From Chitinispirillales bacterium (lineage in GTDB: Bacteria > Fibrobacterota > Chitinivibrionia > Chitinivibrionales > Chitinispirillaceae): DNA of 32,886 bases. Positions 17,868 through 26,749 of the stretch are shown here, one piece after another. The stretch is from the NCBI GenBank assembly GCA_031281225.1, contig JAITFQ010000009.1, positions 1 through 32,886 of the forward strand, written 5' to 3'. Position 1 is the first letter of the stretch. Each line of letters opens with the position of its first letter. The notes beneath the pieces are model-generated. The model was given only the letters and a program-made list of their open reading frames with translations. It did not search any database and had not been told where the DNA came from. The translations under genes were made by a program, and so were the position numbers.

Positions 17868-18046
17868 GGCAAATGGTTTCCATTCTGTCGTTACTTAATG
17901 ATCAGTAGAATAACTCCCAAACTGTTTCAGTAAAATAATATATTACCAAAACACAAAATGGATGTTTTTTGCCCAATGCTCCGTGTTGTGTCATTAAGGA
18001 AATTAAATTCGGGACGCTGCTTCGCGCAGGCGTCTGCACTCAGCCG

Positions 18047-19408
18047 TCAATACACATAACTTGCCCCCACGCTCACTTGATGCATCAGCTTTCCTTTTTC
18101 CCTGTCGAATTCTCTTAGCCCCGCGCAGAATCTTGCGTCGATTGATATGTGGGGGTGTACTTGGACGCTGGCTCCGAAAACTACGCCGAAATCTACGGAC
18201 GACCTTATGCCGCTCTCCACAGGCTCGGATTCGGACTCGTCGGCCCATTTGATTTTGGTGCCGAAGGGGATGTCCATTTGAAGGCCGGCCAACGCGCGGA
18301 CGGGGGTTTGGAACAGGCGCCACTCAATGAGCGCGGGCACGCTTACGGCAAACTCGGTTATCCTCGCGGCGTCCGATACGTGCGGGGTTCGCATTATGAA
18401 ACCGGGTTGCAGGCTGAACGCGATGTCGTCGGTAACGCTTACGCTGGTAACGAACGATATTTCAAAACCAGAGCCGGCGCCCACCTTGCCGGGATTGTCG
18501 TCGTTGTAAACCAGATGCCCCAGCACAGGATCGTAATCAACCAGCGTGAAACTCAGCTTGGTAACGTAAGAGTTGTTGTAGGCCGCCCTCACGCCAAACC
18601 TCACCTTTCTCTCCGGCTTGTCCAAATAATCCTCCGGGTACAGTTTTTTGAACATCTCCGCAACCACGTCCGCCGCCGCGTTTTTCAGGTCGTCTATCGT
18701 CCTGAGCGTGCTCGTCGATACGCCTACGGTTTTTACCTCGGCCGTCTCTACGTCGAGAATGCGGGCGGAAATCTGAAAACCGCGCAGCGCGGGGATAATG
18801 TCCGCCACGCAGACGTAACGTACGCCGGACTGCTTGCCAAGAGCGCTAATCTGCGAGTCGTCGATGGCGCCGCTGCGCTGCCTGATCTGCTCGTTGTCAA
18901 TCTCCGCGAGAAACGCCTCGCTGCGCTCTATCGGCGTGTAGCGCCTGGTTCCGGCAATGGCGTCGAGGATGTAGGTGGCGAGCGCGCGGCTTTTCAAAGG
19001 GTCGTCGCCGCCGGTGACGTAAACGGCGATTGTGGGTTTTCCCGTTGAAACCGGCGTGGCGGCAGCCACGGCAGGCTCAATAATAACCGGCGCGGGCGGC
19101 GGCGCGACAGGCTCCGCGATGATGACAGGCGCCGGGACCGGGACGGCGGGTTCGTCGATTACGATGGGCTCGTCAATCATAATGGATTCGTCAACCGTGT
19201 AAGGCTCGTCGGCCGCAACAGGCTCATCAACCGTGTAAGCGGCGGGCTCATCGGTCACGATGGTTTCTTCGCTCGTGAAAACATCTTCGCCAATGGCAGG
19301 CTCCTCCGCTGACATGAAGTATTCTTCCGCCGGCTGCTCCTGAGCAAACAAGGAAACAGCGAGACAGCACAATGTTACAAATGACAATATTTTCCTGTTC
19401 ATCTTCAT
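18047..19408 (-). CDS. Outer-membrane beta-barrel protein with CsgG/FlgO-like periplasmic domain
   Basis: 453 aa from the preferred start MKMNRKILSFVTLCCLAVSLFAQ, a good signal peptide; AAGGTG lies 9 bases upstream at 19418-19423. A longer open frame to 19447 needs a TTG codon and lacks a ribosome site. After the signal comes an ~100-residue acidic, proline-rich spacer with repeats of (V/I)xDEP. A domain about 125-270 (KPTIAVYVTGG, LGKQSGVRYVCVADI, ISARILDVETAEV) resembles the CsgG/FlgO nucleotide-fold family. The last ~180 residues alternate polar and hydrophobic residues and end in ASYVY, as expected for a barrel inserted by the BAM complex. It may tether the envelope to, or sense, cell-wall components. 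The function is unknown. Confidence 0.75.
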   Translation of the reverse strand: MKMNRKILSFVTLCCLAVSLFAQEQPAEEYFMSAEEPAIGEDVFTSEETIVTDEPAAYTVDEPVAADEPYTVDESIMIDEPIVIDEPAVPVPAPVIIAEPVAPPPAPVIIEPAVAAATPVSTGKPTIAVYVTGGDDPLKSRALATYILDAIAGTRRYTPIERSEAFLAEIDNEQIRQRSGAIDDSQISALGKQSGVRYVCVADIIPALRGFQISARILDVETAEVKTVGVSTSTLRTIDDLKNAAADVVAEMFKKLYPEDYLDKPERKVRFGVRAAYNNSYVTKLSFTLVDYDPVLGHLVYNDDNPGKVGAGSGFEISFVTSVSVTDDIAFSLQPGFIMRTPHVSDAARITEFAVSVPALIEWRLFQTPVRALAGLQMDIPFGTKIKWADESESEPVESGIRSSVDFGVVFGASVQVHPHISIDARFCAGLREFDREKGKLMHQVSVGASYVY

Positions 19409-19447
19409 CCTAAATATCACCTTCTTATCCATCCTTTCAAAAATCAA

Positions 19448-19678
19448 AAGATTAAAGTCAAATTCTTTTTATGGGGACAGGGGCTCCGCCCCCGTAACGC
19501 CCCCATTCTAAAACCAAATACGCTAAAACCCATACCCTAAAACCCTACGGCCTTATGAACCCTAAAATCAACACCACCCAATGTTTTGACATTAATTTCA
19601 CATTTTCCTTACCAAAAATCCCGTAATATTGTTTTGACGTTAATTTCGCATTTCGCATTCCGCATTTCGCATTTTCTC
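19448..19678. repeat. Repeat-rich spacer between GLUG protein and barrel protein
   Basis: No gene seen. From left to right it contains a GC palindrome (GGGGC-TCC-GCCCC, 19480-19492); four spaced copies of CTAAAA(C/T)C (about 19508-19567); two direct copies, about 48 bases apart, of TGTTTTGAC(A/G)TTAATTT followed by C(A/G)CATTT (from 19582 and from 19630); and a tandem run of 7-mers GCATTTC, GCATTCC, GCATTTC, GCATTTT (about 19648-19676). This looks like slippage-prone low-complexity DNA with no clear promoter. Confidence 0.6.
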
Positions 19679-21226
19679 TTACGAATCAAGCTCAAACCTC
19701 GCCTCTACCCACAACGTCCGGTCGGGGACCAAGTCGGAGCGGATTGTGTCGGTGTCTATCAGGTTGTCGGATTCGAACCAGCCGGTGAAACGCCAGCCGG
19801 GGGATGGGACGGCGGTTATTGTCGGCAGCCTTGTGTTTAGGGCGGCGGACTGGTCGTTGTAGATGTCGACGAGGTTTTCTATCCCGTCTACCCTGAGTTT
19901 GCCGCCGGTGCCGGATGTGTACATTACGAAGTTTGCCGAGCCGTCGCCTACCCTGAACATGGCGGTTAGGGTTGTGTTCTCAAAGACTATGTCGTCGCGG
20001 GAGGGGGCGGTCAGGCCGTCGCTCCAGCGGTCGAAGACGTAGCCCGTGTTGGGGGAGGCCGTTACCCGCAGACCCTTTACGCCGGGGCCTAAAATCATGA
20101 CGCACGAGTCGCCCTCGGTGCGCTCCCCGTCTATGATTAGCGCGAGGTTGCCGCCGGGGCCGGCTCTGTATGTCAGCGTGCACAGGGGTATCTCTTTAAG
20201 CTGCGGGTAGTAGGAGCCGGGCGAGATTGTCCACGTTGTTGTGAAGTCCCAGCCTTCGAATGTGGAGGCGCTCAGCATTTCCGCCGTGGGCCTGCCTGTT
20301 CCGCCGGTCGACACGTTTTGGTTTGACGCGCCGATGTCCCAAAAGCTGTTGGTTACCGCGACGTTTTTTACCGCCTCGCCGGCGCTGTTTCTGCCCCGCA
20401 CGTTCCATGCGGGGTTGCCCGCGCTAAAATCCTGACCGCCCAAGCCGCCTACGGTGCCGCTCCCCACCACCTGACCGACCGAAAAGCACTTGTCTATGGT
20501 TCCGCCAAAGGTGTAGCCAACGAGGCCGCCCACGTTGCTCGCGCCGCCGCTGCCCACCCGGCCGGCGGCATAACTGTCGGCGATTGAACCGCTGACGACC
20601 GCCGCCAGAAAGCCAACTAACCCGCCCACGTTTTCCCTGCCGTCTACCGTGGCGGTAGAGAAGCTCTTTTCTATCCGCCCGCCGTTTACGCCCACAAGGC
20701 CGCCGACGTTGCTCTCGGTAAGGCGCAGGCCGTTTACGTAGCCCAGCGTATAGGAGCTGATTATGTCGCCGTCGTTGCTGCCTGCCAGAATGCCGACAGC
20801 GTACGAGCCTGTAACGCCGTGCGAGCTGCTACCTGCCGCGGTGTCTGCGGAAACGCCTAAATTCCGTATTACCGCGCCGCGCCCGACGTAGCCAAACAGG
20901 CCGACGTTGCCCTCCGATACGCGGTTGATATAAAGCCCGGTTATCACCTTGCCGGCGCCGTTGAACTCGCCGGTGAAGGGCGCCGCTGCGGTGCCGATGG
21001 GCTTCCACCCCAAGTTGCCGGCGGCTTCGCGGCATATCTGGGAGATGTCGATATTGTCGGCGAGCTCAAACCTGCCGCTCAACGAATAACCGGGGCGGTC
21101 GCCGCCTATCCAGCTTAGCTCTTCGGCCGTCGATATCATGGTGTAACCCTGAGCGGCGGCGGGCGCCGCCGATAACAGCATAACAGCCGCCGCAAGGCCG
21201 GCCGACAACAATTTTTTGCTAATCAT
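19679..21226 (-). CDS. Secreted GLUG-repeat protein with InlB-type repeats
   Basis: 515 aa. Signal peptide 1-25 (KKLLSAGLAAAVMLLSAAPAAAQ). From about 90 to 270 it has six GLUG-type repeats with cores VGLFGYVG, VGILAGSN, VGGLVGVNGG, VGGLVGFLAA, VGGLVGYTFGG and VGGLGGQ, then the segment that usually follows them (NSFWDIGASNQ, TGRPTAEMLSASTFEGWDF). Two divergent InlB B-repeat-like domains follow (YRAGPGGNLALIIDG to YVFDRWSDG, and YTSGTGGKLRVDG to WRFTGWFESD). GLUG domains occur in cell-surface and protease-associated proteins; no catalytic motif is seen. The gene starts 2 bp after the giant surface protein ends. Its GGAG (21237-21240) lies within that gene, so the two are coupled. It lacks the C-terminal sorting-like tail of its partner. 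Confidence 0.88.
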   Translation of the reverse strand: MISKKLLSAGLAAAVMLLSAAPAAAQGYTMISTAEELSWIGGDRPGYSLSGRFELADNIDISQICREAAGNLGWKPIGTAAAPFTGEFNGAGKVITGLYINRVSEGNVGLFGYVGRGAVIRNLGVSADTAAGSSSHGVTGSYAVGILAGSNDGDIISSYTLGYVNGLRLTESNVGGLVGVNGGRIEKSFSTATVDGRENVGGLVGFLAAVVSGSIADSYAAGRVGSGGASNVGGLVGYTFGGTIDKCFSVGQVVGSGTVGGLGGQDFSAGNPAWNVRGRNSAGEAVKNVAVTNSFWDIGASNQNVSTGGTGRPTAEMLSASTFEGWDFTTTWTISPGSYYPQLKEIPLCTLTYRAGPGGNLALIIDGERTEGDSCVMILGPGVKGLRVTASPNTGYVFDRWSDGLTAPSRDDIVFENTTLTAMFRVGDGSANFVMYTSGTGGKLRVDGIENLVDIYNDQSAALNTRLPTITAVPSPGWRFTGWFESDNLIDTDTIRSDLVPDRTLWVEARFELDS

Positions 21227-21228
21227 AA

Positions 21229-24200
21229 TTAACGCACTCCTATCTTGAATGATACTTTTTCTCTTCTGCCGTCAACAGTGGTAACCTCGCCTTTAAACAG
21301 ATACATCCCCGCGCCTACCGGCCTGCCGCGCGCGTCCGTCAAGTCCCACGAACCTACCGCGCGCCACGATTCGGCGGCGGAAGCGGGCGAAGACGCTGGC
21401 CTGCCCATGCGGTGGCCGTCATTAATAGCTATCCGGCTGACAATATTGCCAGACGCGTCGTACACCGTCAGCGCCGCGTCCGCGACGCGCCCGCCTTCCC
21501 GGAAAATTCTGACGACGGACGGCGAACTGCCCCTGCGGATGACGTTTGGCCCGGCTGTGAACTTGCCGAGCGGCTCGGCAGGCTGCGGCAGCGCGAACTC
21601 CTCAGCCTCCGCTTCCGGCGCGTTGTTCTCTACCGACGGCGGTATTACACGCAGGGCCGACGAAGCGGAAATTACTCCGCTGCCGGTGTCGACAGACACG
21701 GTAAAATTAACTACGCCGCCGGAAACGCCGCTCGCCAGCACCAAGCCGAATACCGCAACGCCGGACGCGTCTGTCATAATAACCTTATTGATGGAGTATC
21801 CGGAGATATTTACCGTAAACGTCAGGCCGACAGCGCTCTCCGTGAACGGCGCTCCCAGCGTATCGAGCACGCGGACGCGGACATTGTGAGACGCCCCCGG
21901 CCCCGCGTACATCGTGTCGGCAGGCACAAGAAATTCCACCCCGCCCAAAACCGGAATAACTACCACAACCGCCGTCCACTTCGCGTAAAGCGCGGCGGCA
22001 GACGTTACGTTTGTTAGCGGAAACGTTACCGCGGATGTGAACTCCGGGTCGCTGTACCAGCCGTCAAAAGTGTAGCCCGCCCGGGTCATCGCCGCCGGTG
22101 CGGTTATCACGCCGCCGTGGTCGACGGATGTCTGCGTGGGCGCTGGGAGGCCGCCGCCCGCGCTCCACGTGACCGTGTAAGTGTCGGGTGTGCCGGATGT
22201 CCAGTTTGCCGTATACGCCAAATCGCCCGTGCTGCCAAGCGCAACCGTTACGATTATCTGCGGGGTTGTGCCGTTGCTGCCCGTCCAGCCGGCAAACGTG
22301 TAGCCCGTTTTTGTAGGATTAGACAGCGTAAAAGCAGGCGTCTCTATCGTGTAGGTTACCGGATTGGCAACCGCCGCCGTACCGCCGTCGAGTTCGTAAG
22401 TTATGCTGTATGCCGCAGGCTCCCACTTAACGTAAAGCGTTATGCTCGCGTTGACCACCGTAGTGCCGAACACAAACTCCGTGTACACGAAATTGGGAGC
22501 CGTGCCGACGCGGGTGTACCATGCGCCGTCGTGAGCGTAGCCGTCTCTCGTAATGCCCGCAAGCGAAGGCTGCGACGACACAGGAATACTCTGCCCCGCC
22601 ACAACATCAAGAGGCGCGGGAATAGTGCCGCCAACGCCGCCGTTGCGGTCAAAAGTAACGGTATGCGTAACAGCCGCCGTCCACCGCAAACTGAGGGTGA
22701 TGTCGGAAGTAACGGGCGTAGTGCCAAACACAAACTCGGTATAAGTGAAATTCGGAGCCGTGCCGGTGCGGATATACCAAATGTCGTCGTGTGCGTGCCC
22801 CGCCATCGTAACGCCCGCAGACGAAGGCCGCGACGACACGGGAATCGTGCCGTTCGGCGCTACATAAAGAGCCTCGGGTATATTACCGCCCGTGCCGCCG
22901 TTACGGTCGAAACCAACGGTGTGCGTAGCGCCGGCAACAAGGACGATGTTATCGCCGCTCGTGGCCAAAGCGTGATTGGGCAAGGTTTGCAGAGAGAAAC
23001 GGGGCAGATGAGCGCCCCCGCCGCGCACCATTATTGCGCCGTCGGTTTGAGCCCTTGTAGGAGGGTCGAGCGCGTATACGTTGTTGCCGGTTAGGGGAGA
23101 TACGAAAGGCACCTCTATGTTGCCGGCGTCGAAGCTGGATATACGGCCGGTGATTGTTGGGTTGCCGCTGAGGTTAAGGCGGCCGTTTCTGTTGGCGGCG
23201 GTGTTGGAATTTGTGTAAGAGTTGAAAATGGCAATGCCGCCGGCGGTGTTTTCTATCGTTCCGCCGGTTATTGATATGGCGTCCGTGGCACTGGATTGAT
23301 TGAAAATAGTTCCGTTGTTAATTGCAGTATTACCGGAGGTAACCAACGCTGTTTCTGATATGGTAACCCTTCCGCCCGCAATCTCAATCGCTCTGCCTCT
23401 CTCGGAACTGACGGTTCCGCCGGTGATGGTAACCGTGGCATTGGAACCGGTATTATAAATAGCGCTGTTCGTTCCCGGTACAAAAACTCTCCCGCCGCTG
23501 ACTATAACCGAACCGGAAGCATTAGTGGCGGGGCTGTTGCGAATCGCGTTCCACCCCGCTACCGCTACCGTGATGTCTCCACCCTCAACAACTGTTATTG
23601 AGTAATCCCTACCAGCAGTACCGGCGGCGTCAGTAGTACCGATGGCGTGGGTATTGTTCATGGCCGCAATGCGCCCAGCGACTGCTATTGAGATACCGGT
23701 ACTCACGTTAATCGTATTAGCGGCACTAACATTAGTGGACGCCGTAACAATCCCCCCCGTAAGCGTCACCGGACTCCCCCACGCTTCACCATTCGTTACA
23801 GTTGTATTGGCAAAAGTTATGCCGCTTGTCCCAAGATTCAGGATATTACTTCCACCACTCCCAAACTGTATGATACATGGTTCGGCGGCAGCGTCTCTTC
23901 TTATAGCCTCAATGGCAGCCTGTATGGTCACGCCTGTTCTCACGGTAGAATCACTCCTCACCACATTAAAATCCGCGCCGTTGTTTGTGATAATATAGAC
24001 AGGTGTAAAAGTTTCGTGATTGTCTTTGAGAGAAAGTATAATATTATCACCGCTTCCGGTTAATTCGTATATGCGTCCGTTCAGCCTGAATTTATCTAAA
24101 TGTCCGCTACCGCCGCGCACCATTATCGCCCCATCCGTCCGGGCTCCCAATACGGGGTCGAGCGTGTATACGTTGCTGCCGGTTAAGGAAGATACGAAAG

Positions 24201-26199
24201 GCACCTCTATGTTGCCTGCGTTAAAGCCGGTTATGTGCCCGGTAATTGTTGGGTTGCCGCTAAGGTTGAGGCGGCCGTTTCTGTTGGCGGCGGTGTTGGA
24301 ATTTGTGACGGAGTTAAAAATGGCTATGCCGCCGGCGGTGTTTTCTATCGTTCCGCCGGTTATCGATATGGCGTCCGTGGCACCGGATTGATTGAAAATA
24401 GTTCCGTTGTTGATTGTAGTATTACCGGAGGTAACCAACGCTGTTTCTGATATGGTAACCCTTCCGCCCGCAATCTCAATCGCCCTGCCTCTCTCAGAAC
24501 TAACGGTTCCGCCGGTGATGGTAACCGTGGCATTGGAACCGCCGGTATTAAAAATAGCGCTGTTCGTTCCCGGTACAAAAACTCTCCCGCCGCTGATTCT
24601 GACCGAACCGGAACTAGTACCAGAGGTGCCGTTGCGAATCGCGTTTTGCGATGTTCCCGTCGCTGTAACATCTCCACCCTCAACAACTGTTATTGAGCCA
24701 CCACTGGCAACACCGATGGCGTGGGTATTGTTCATGGCCGCAATGCGCCCGGCGACTGCTATTGAGATACCGGTACCCACGGTAATCGTATTATCGGCAC
24801 TAACATTAGTGGACGCCGTAACAAGCCCCCCCGTAATCGTCACCGGACTCCCCCACGCTTCACCATTCGTTACAGTTGTATTGGCAAAAGTTATGCCGCT
24901 TGTCCCAAGATTCAGGGTATTACTTCCTCCGCTCCCAAACTGTATGATACACGGTTCCGCGGCGGCGTCTCTTCTTATGGCCTCAATGGCAGCCTGTATG
25001 GTCACGCCGGTTCTTACGGTAGAATCGCTTCTTGCCACGTTAAAATCCGCGCCGTTGTTTGTGATAACATAGACAGGTGTAAAAGTTTCGTGATTGTCTT
25101 TGAGAGAAAGTATAATATTATCACCGCTTCCGGTTAATTCGTATATGCGTCCATTCAGCCTGAATTTATCTAAATGTCCGCTACCGCCGCGCACCATTAT
25201 CGCCCCATCCGTCCGGGCTCCCAATACGGGATCGAGCGTGTATACGTTGCTGCCGGTTAAGGAAGATACGAAAGGCACCTCTATGTTGCCTGCGTTAAAA
25301 CCGGTTATGTACCCGGTAATTGTTGGGTTGCCGCTAAGGTTGAGACGGCCGTTTCTGCTGGTAGCGGTGTTGGAATTTGTGGCAGAGTTAAAAATGGCAA
25401 TGCCGCCGGCGGCGGTATTTTCTACCGTTCCACCGGTTATTGATATGGCGTCTGCGGTACTAGATTGATTGAAAATAGTTCCGTTGTTAATTGCAGTATT
25501 ACCGGAAGTAACCAACGCTGTTTCTGATATTGTAAGTATATTGCTATTTTCAATCGCCCTGCCGCTCTCTGAACTGACGGTTCCGCCGGTGATAGTAAGC
25601 GTTCTCAGATTGTAAATAGCAGTGTTTGTTCCCGTTGCTGAAACTCTTCCACCGCTGATTCTAACTGAACCGGAACTAGTAATACTGGTGCCGTTGCGAA
25701 TCGCGTTCCACCCCGCTACCGCTACCGTGATGTCTCCACCCTCAACAACTGTTATTGAGTAATTGCTACCAGTAGTACCGATGGCGTGGGTATTGTTCAT
25801 GGCCGCAATGCGCCCGGCGACTGCTATTGAGATACCGGTACCCACGGTAATCGTATTATCGGCACTAACATTAGTGGACGCCGTAACAAGTCCACCCGTA
25901 AGCGTCACCGGACTCCCCCACGTCTCCCCCGTCACATTCGCAAACGATATCCCCGCTGTCCCGATATTGAGGTTATCGCTCCCTCCGCTCCCGAACTGTA
26001 TCGTAACCGCCGCCCCTGCCGCGTCGGCCCTTATGGCGTTGACCACCGTTTGTATTGCCGCGCCCGGTTCGCCCACTGCCGCCCCGCTTCTCGTTGCCGT
26101 AAACCCAGTTCCGCTTGCCGTGACGACGTATGTTTGCGCCGCTGTTGCCGCGGCCATCATCATCACCATTACCGCGCATAGCGCGAAGACACGTTTCAT
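21229..26199 (-). CDS. Giant modular surface protein: three beta-helix modules, InlB repeats, Ig-like domain and sorting-type C-terminus
   Basis: 1656 aa. Signal peptide 1-21 (MKRVFALCAVMVMMMAAATA). Three tandem modules of about 355-358 aa (about 23-376, 377-734, 735-1092) are built from short strands such as SGSVRISGGRV, VTITGGTVSSE and ISITGGTIENTAGG, typical of a right-handed beta-helix. Next are two ~85-aa InlB-type repeats (FDRNGG, TAPNFxYTEFVFGTT), then two further InlB/Flg_new repeats (GYTFAGW, GYTFDGWYSDPEF) to about 1410. A bacterial Ig-like domain (about 1415-1525) follows, then a FlgD/type IX-like tail (GPNVIRRG, LTVYDASGNIVSRI, GRPVGAGMYLFKGEV, ending KIGVR). It is probably exported and surface-anchored, as an adhesin or stalk-like protein. 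A good ribosome site (AAGGAAAA) precedes the ATG. No catalytic residues were recognised. Confidence 0.88.
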   Translation of the reverse strand: MKRVFALCAVMVMMMAAATAAQTYVVTASGTGFTATRSGAAVGEPGAAIQTVVNAIRADAAGAAVTIQFGSGGSDNLNIGTAGISFANVTGETWGSPVTLTGGLVTASTNVSADNTITVGTGISIAVAGRIAAMNNTHAIGTTGSNYSITVVEGGDITVAVAGWNAIRNGTSITSSGSVRISGGRVSATGTNTAIYNLRTLTITGGTVSSESGRAIENSNILTISETALVTSGNTAINNGTIFNQSSTADAISITGGTVENTAAGGIAIFNSATNSNTATSRNGRLNLSGNPTITGYITGFNAGNIEVPFVSSLTGSNVYTLDPVLGARTDGAIMVRGGSGHLDKFRLNGRIYELTGSGDNIILSLKDNHETFTPVYVITNNGADFNVARSDSTVRTGVTIQAAIEAIRRDAAAEPCIIQFGSGGSNTLNLGTSGITFANTTVTNGEAWGSPVTITGGLVTASTNVSADNTITVGTGISIAVAGRIAAMNNTHAIGVASGGSITVVEGGDVTATGTSQNAIRNGTSGTSSGSVRISGGRVFVPGTNSAIFNTGGSNATVTITGGTVSSERGRAIEIAGGRVTISETALVTSGNTTINNGTIFNQSGATDAISITGGTIENTAGGIAIFNSVTNSNTAANRNGRLNLSGNPTITGHITGFNAGNIEVPFVSSLTGSNVYTLDPVLGARTDGAIMVRGGSGHLDKFRLNGRIYELTGSGDNIILSLKDNHETFTPVYIITNNGADFNVVRSDSTVRTGVTIQAAIEAIRRDAAAEPCIIQFGSGGSNILNLGTSGITFANTTVTNGEAWGSPVTLTGGIVTASTNVSAANTINVSTGISIAVAGRIAAMNNTHAIGTTDAAGTAGRDYSITVVEGGDITVAVAGWNAIRNSPATNASGSVIVSGGRVFVPGTNSAIYNTGSNATVTITGGTVSSERGRAIEIAGGRVTISETALVTSGNTAINNGTIFNQSSATDAISITGGTIENTAGGIAIFNSYTNSNTAANRNGRLNLSGNPTITGRISSFDAGNIEVPFVSPLTGNNVYALDPPTRAQTDGAIMVRGGGAHLPRFSLQTLPNHALATSGDNIVLVAGATHTVGFDRNGGTGGNIPEALYVAPNGTIPVSSRPSSAGVTMAGHAHDDIWYIRTGTAPNFTYTEFVFGTTPVTSDITLSLRWTAAVTHTVTFDRNGGVGGTIPAPLDVVAGQSIPVSSQPSLAGITRDGYAHDGAWYTRVGTAPNFVYTEFVFGTTVVNASITLYVKWEPAAYSITYELDGGTAAVANPVTYTIETPAFTLSNPTKTGYTFAGWTGSNGTTPQIIVTVALGSTGDLAYTANWTSGTPDTYTVTWSAGGGLPAPTQTSVDHGGVITAPAAMTRAGYTFDGWYSDPEFTSAVTFPLTNVTSAAALYAKWTAVVVVIPVLGGVEFLVPADTMYAGPGASHNVRVRVLDTLGAPFTESAVGLTFTVNISGYSINKVIMTDASGVAVFGLVLASGVSGGVVNFTVSVDTGSGVISASSALRVIPPSVENNAPEAEAEEFALPQPAEPLGKFTAGPNVIRRGSSPSVVRIFREGGRVADAALTVYDASGNIVSRIAINDGHRMGRPASSPASAAESWRAVGSWDLTDARGRPVGAGMYLFKGEVTTVDGRREKVSFKIGVR
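22924..23997 (-). repeat. Tandem module 3 of the surface protein
   Basis: Third unit. The 5' part is nearly the same as module 2, the centre carries an extra DAAGTAGRD stretch, and the 3' part (TGRISSFDAGNIEVPFVSPL to FSLQTLPNHALATSG) is clearly diverged. That leaves the last unit the least constrained at its C-terminal edge. Confidence 0.85.
23998..25071 (-). repeat. Tandem module 2 of the surface protein
   Basis: Unit of 1074 bp (358 codons), measured between matching bases at 25071 and 23997. Its first ~230 bases read (24840-25071) match module 3 at 23766-23997 almost base for base. Bases 24020-24290 match module 1 at 25094-25364 with only scattered, mostly A/G, differences. Confidence 0.9.
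25072..26132 (-). repeat. Tandem module 1 of the surface protein
   Basis: First of three head-to-tail units. The N-terminal part (TYVVTASGTGFTATRSG) is the most diverged. The central and C-terminal parts are nearly the same as module 2 (ASTNVSADNTITVGTGISI; DKFRLNGRIYELTGSGDNI). It shares SITVVEGGDITVAVAGWNAI with module 3 rather than module 2. The left boundary is set by the 1074-bp periodicity. Confidence 0.85.
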
Positions 26200-26376
26200 A
26201 GAGATTTTCCTTCCCTGATATGTTGAGAGTGTTTATTTACCAATTTTCCCCGTGGGTTTGCCGCCGGCACATTCCCCTTGGAGGGCGGGTGCCCCGACGG
26301 GGCGGGGTGTTTTGTTCGGTCACGCGATGGGATAGCAGCGCGGGCTGCCTTCCCGCGTAGAATAGGCATACACACA

Positions 26377-26397
26377 CTATATATGGAGTATATATAG
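26377..26397. repeat. Perfect AT-rich inverted repeat
   Basis: CTATATAT (26377-26384) and ATATATAG (26390-26397) are exact inverted copies around GGAGT. It lies about 180 bp upstream of the giant surface protein on the coding strand's promoter side and could be a regulator-binding site. Confidence 0.35.
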
Positions 26398-26475
26398 CGG
26401 ATAGCTGTCTGTGTTTGACAGGATAATACAGATGTTTTTTGTTGTTTACTGTGTTTCTTTGGTACGGTATTGGAA

Positions 26476-26488
26476 GGGGGGGGGGGGG
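26476..26488. repeat. Homopolymer of 13 G
   Basis: Thirteen consecutive G on the plus strand (C on the strand coding for the surface protein), about 277 bp upstream of that gene's start. Tracts of this length slip during replication and can vary promoter spacing, but are also error-prone in sequencing. Confidence 0.9.
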
Positions 26489-26749
26489 TCGCGTTTGCGT
26501 TTTTCGCGGTTGTTTGGCGTGTTATTTCCGGCCATAGCGCGGCTACGTGCGCCGAGCGCGTGTTTTCAGCACGCTTCCCCGGAACCCTCGTAGTCACAGC
26601 CGCCAGCGCCGCCACCGCCATACATTCACCCGTTCATTAAAAATTTTGGCCAAAATCAGGGCGCCCCTCTCTGCCCCAACCGTAAACACAGAAAGACAAA
26701 ATAATTCATGCGGTACGTCCGCGCAAGGAAAATATTTTATTTTTTTTAG

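Larger units (their letters stand above)
26200..26749. other. Gene-free region upstream of the surface protein
   Basis: Holds no convincing gene: reading frames here are rich in Pro, Lys and Arg and unlike any protein. It carries the surface protein's ribosome site (just right of 26199), a GCCCC-GAC-GGGGC palindrome at about 26291-26303, an AT hairpin, and a run of 13 G (26476-26488). It probably contains the surface-operon promoter, but no clear -35/-10 pair was found; TTGGTA-17-TATCAG close to the gene is a weak candidate. Confidence 0.5.

Noticed and set aside
19508-19567. CCCTAAAA words resembling plant-type telomere repeat
   Set aside because: Only a few irregularly spaced copies within bacterial intergenic DNA; not a telomere array.
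21412-23094. Long plus-strand frames opposite the surface protein
   Set aside because: Arg- and Ala-rich shadow translations of a confidently identified gene on the other strand.
26196-26621. 141-aa open frame upstream of the surface protein
   Set aside because: Low-complexity Pro/Lys/Arg composition, no ribosome site, spans the G13 run and overlaps the surface protein start; no family resemblance.
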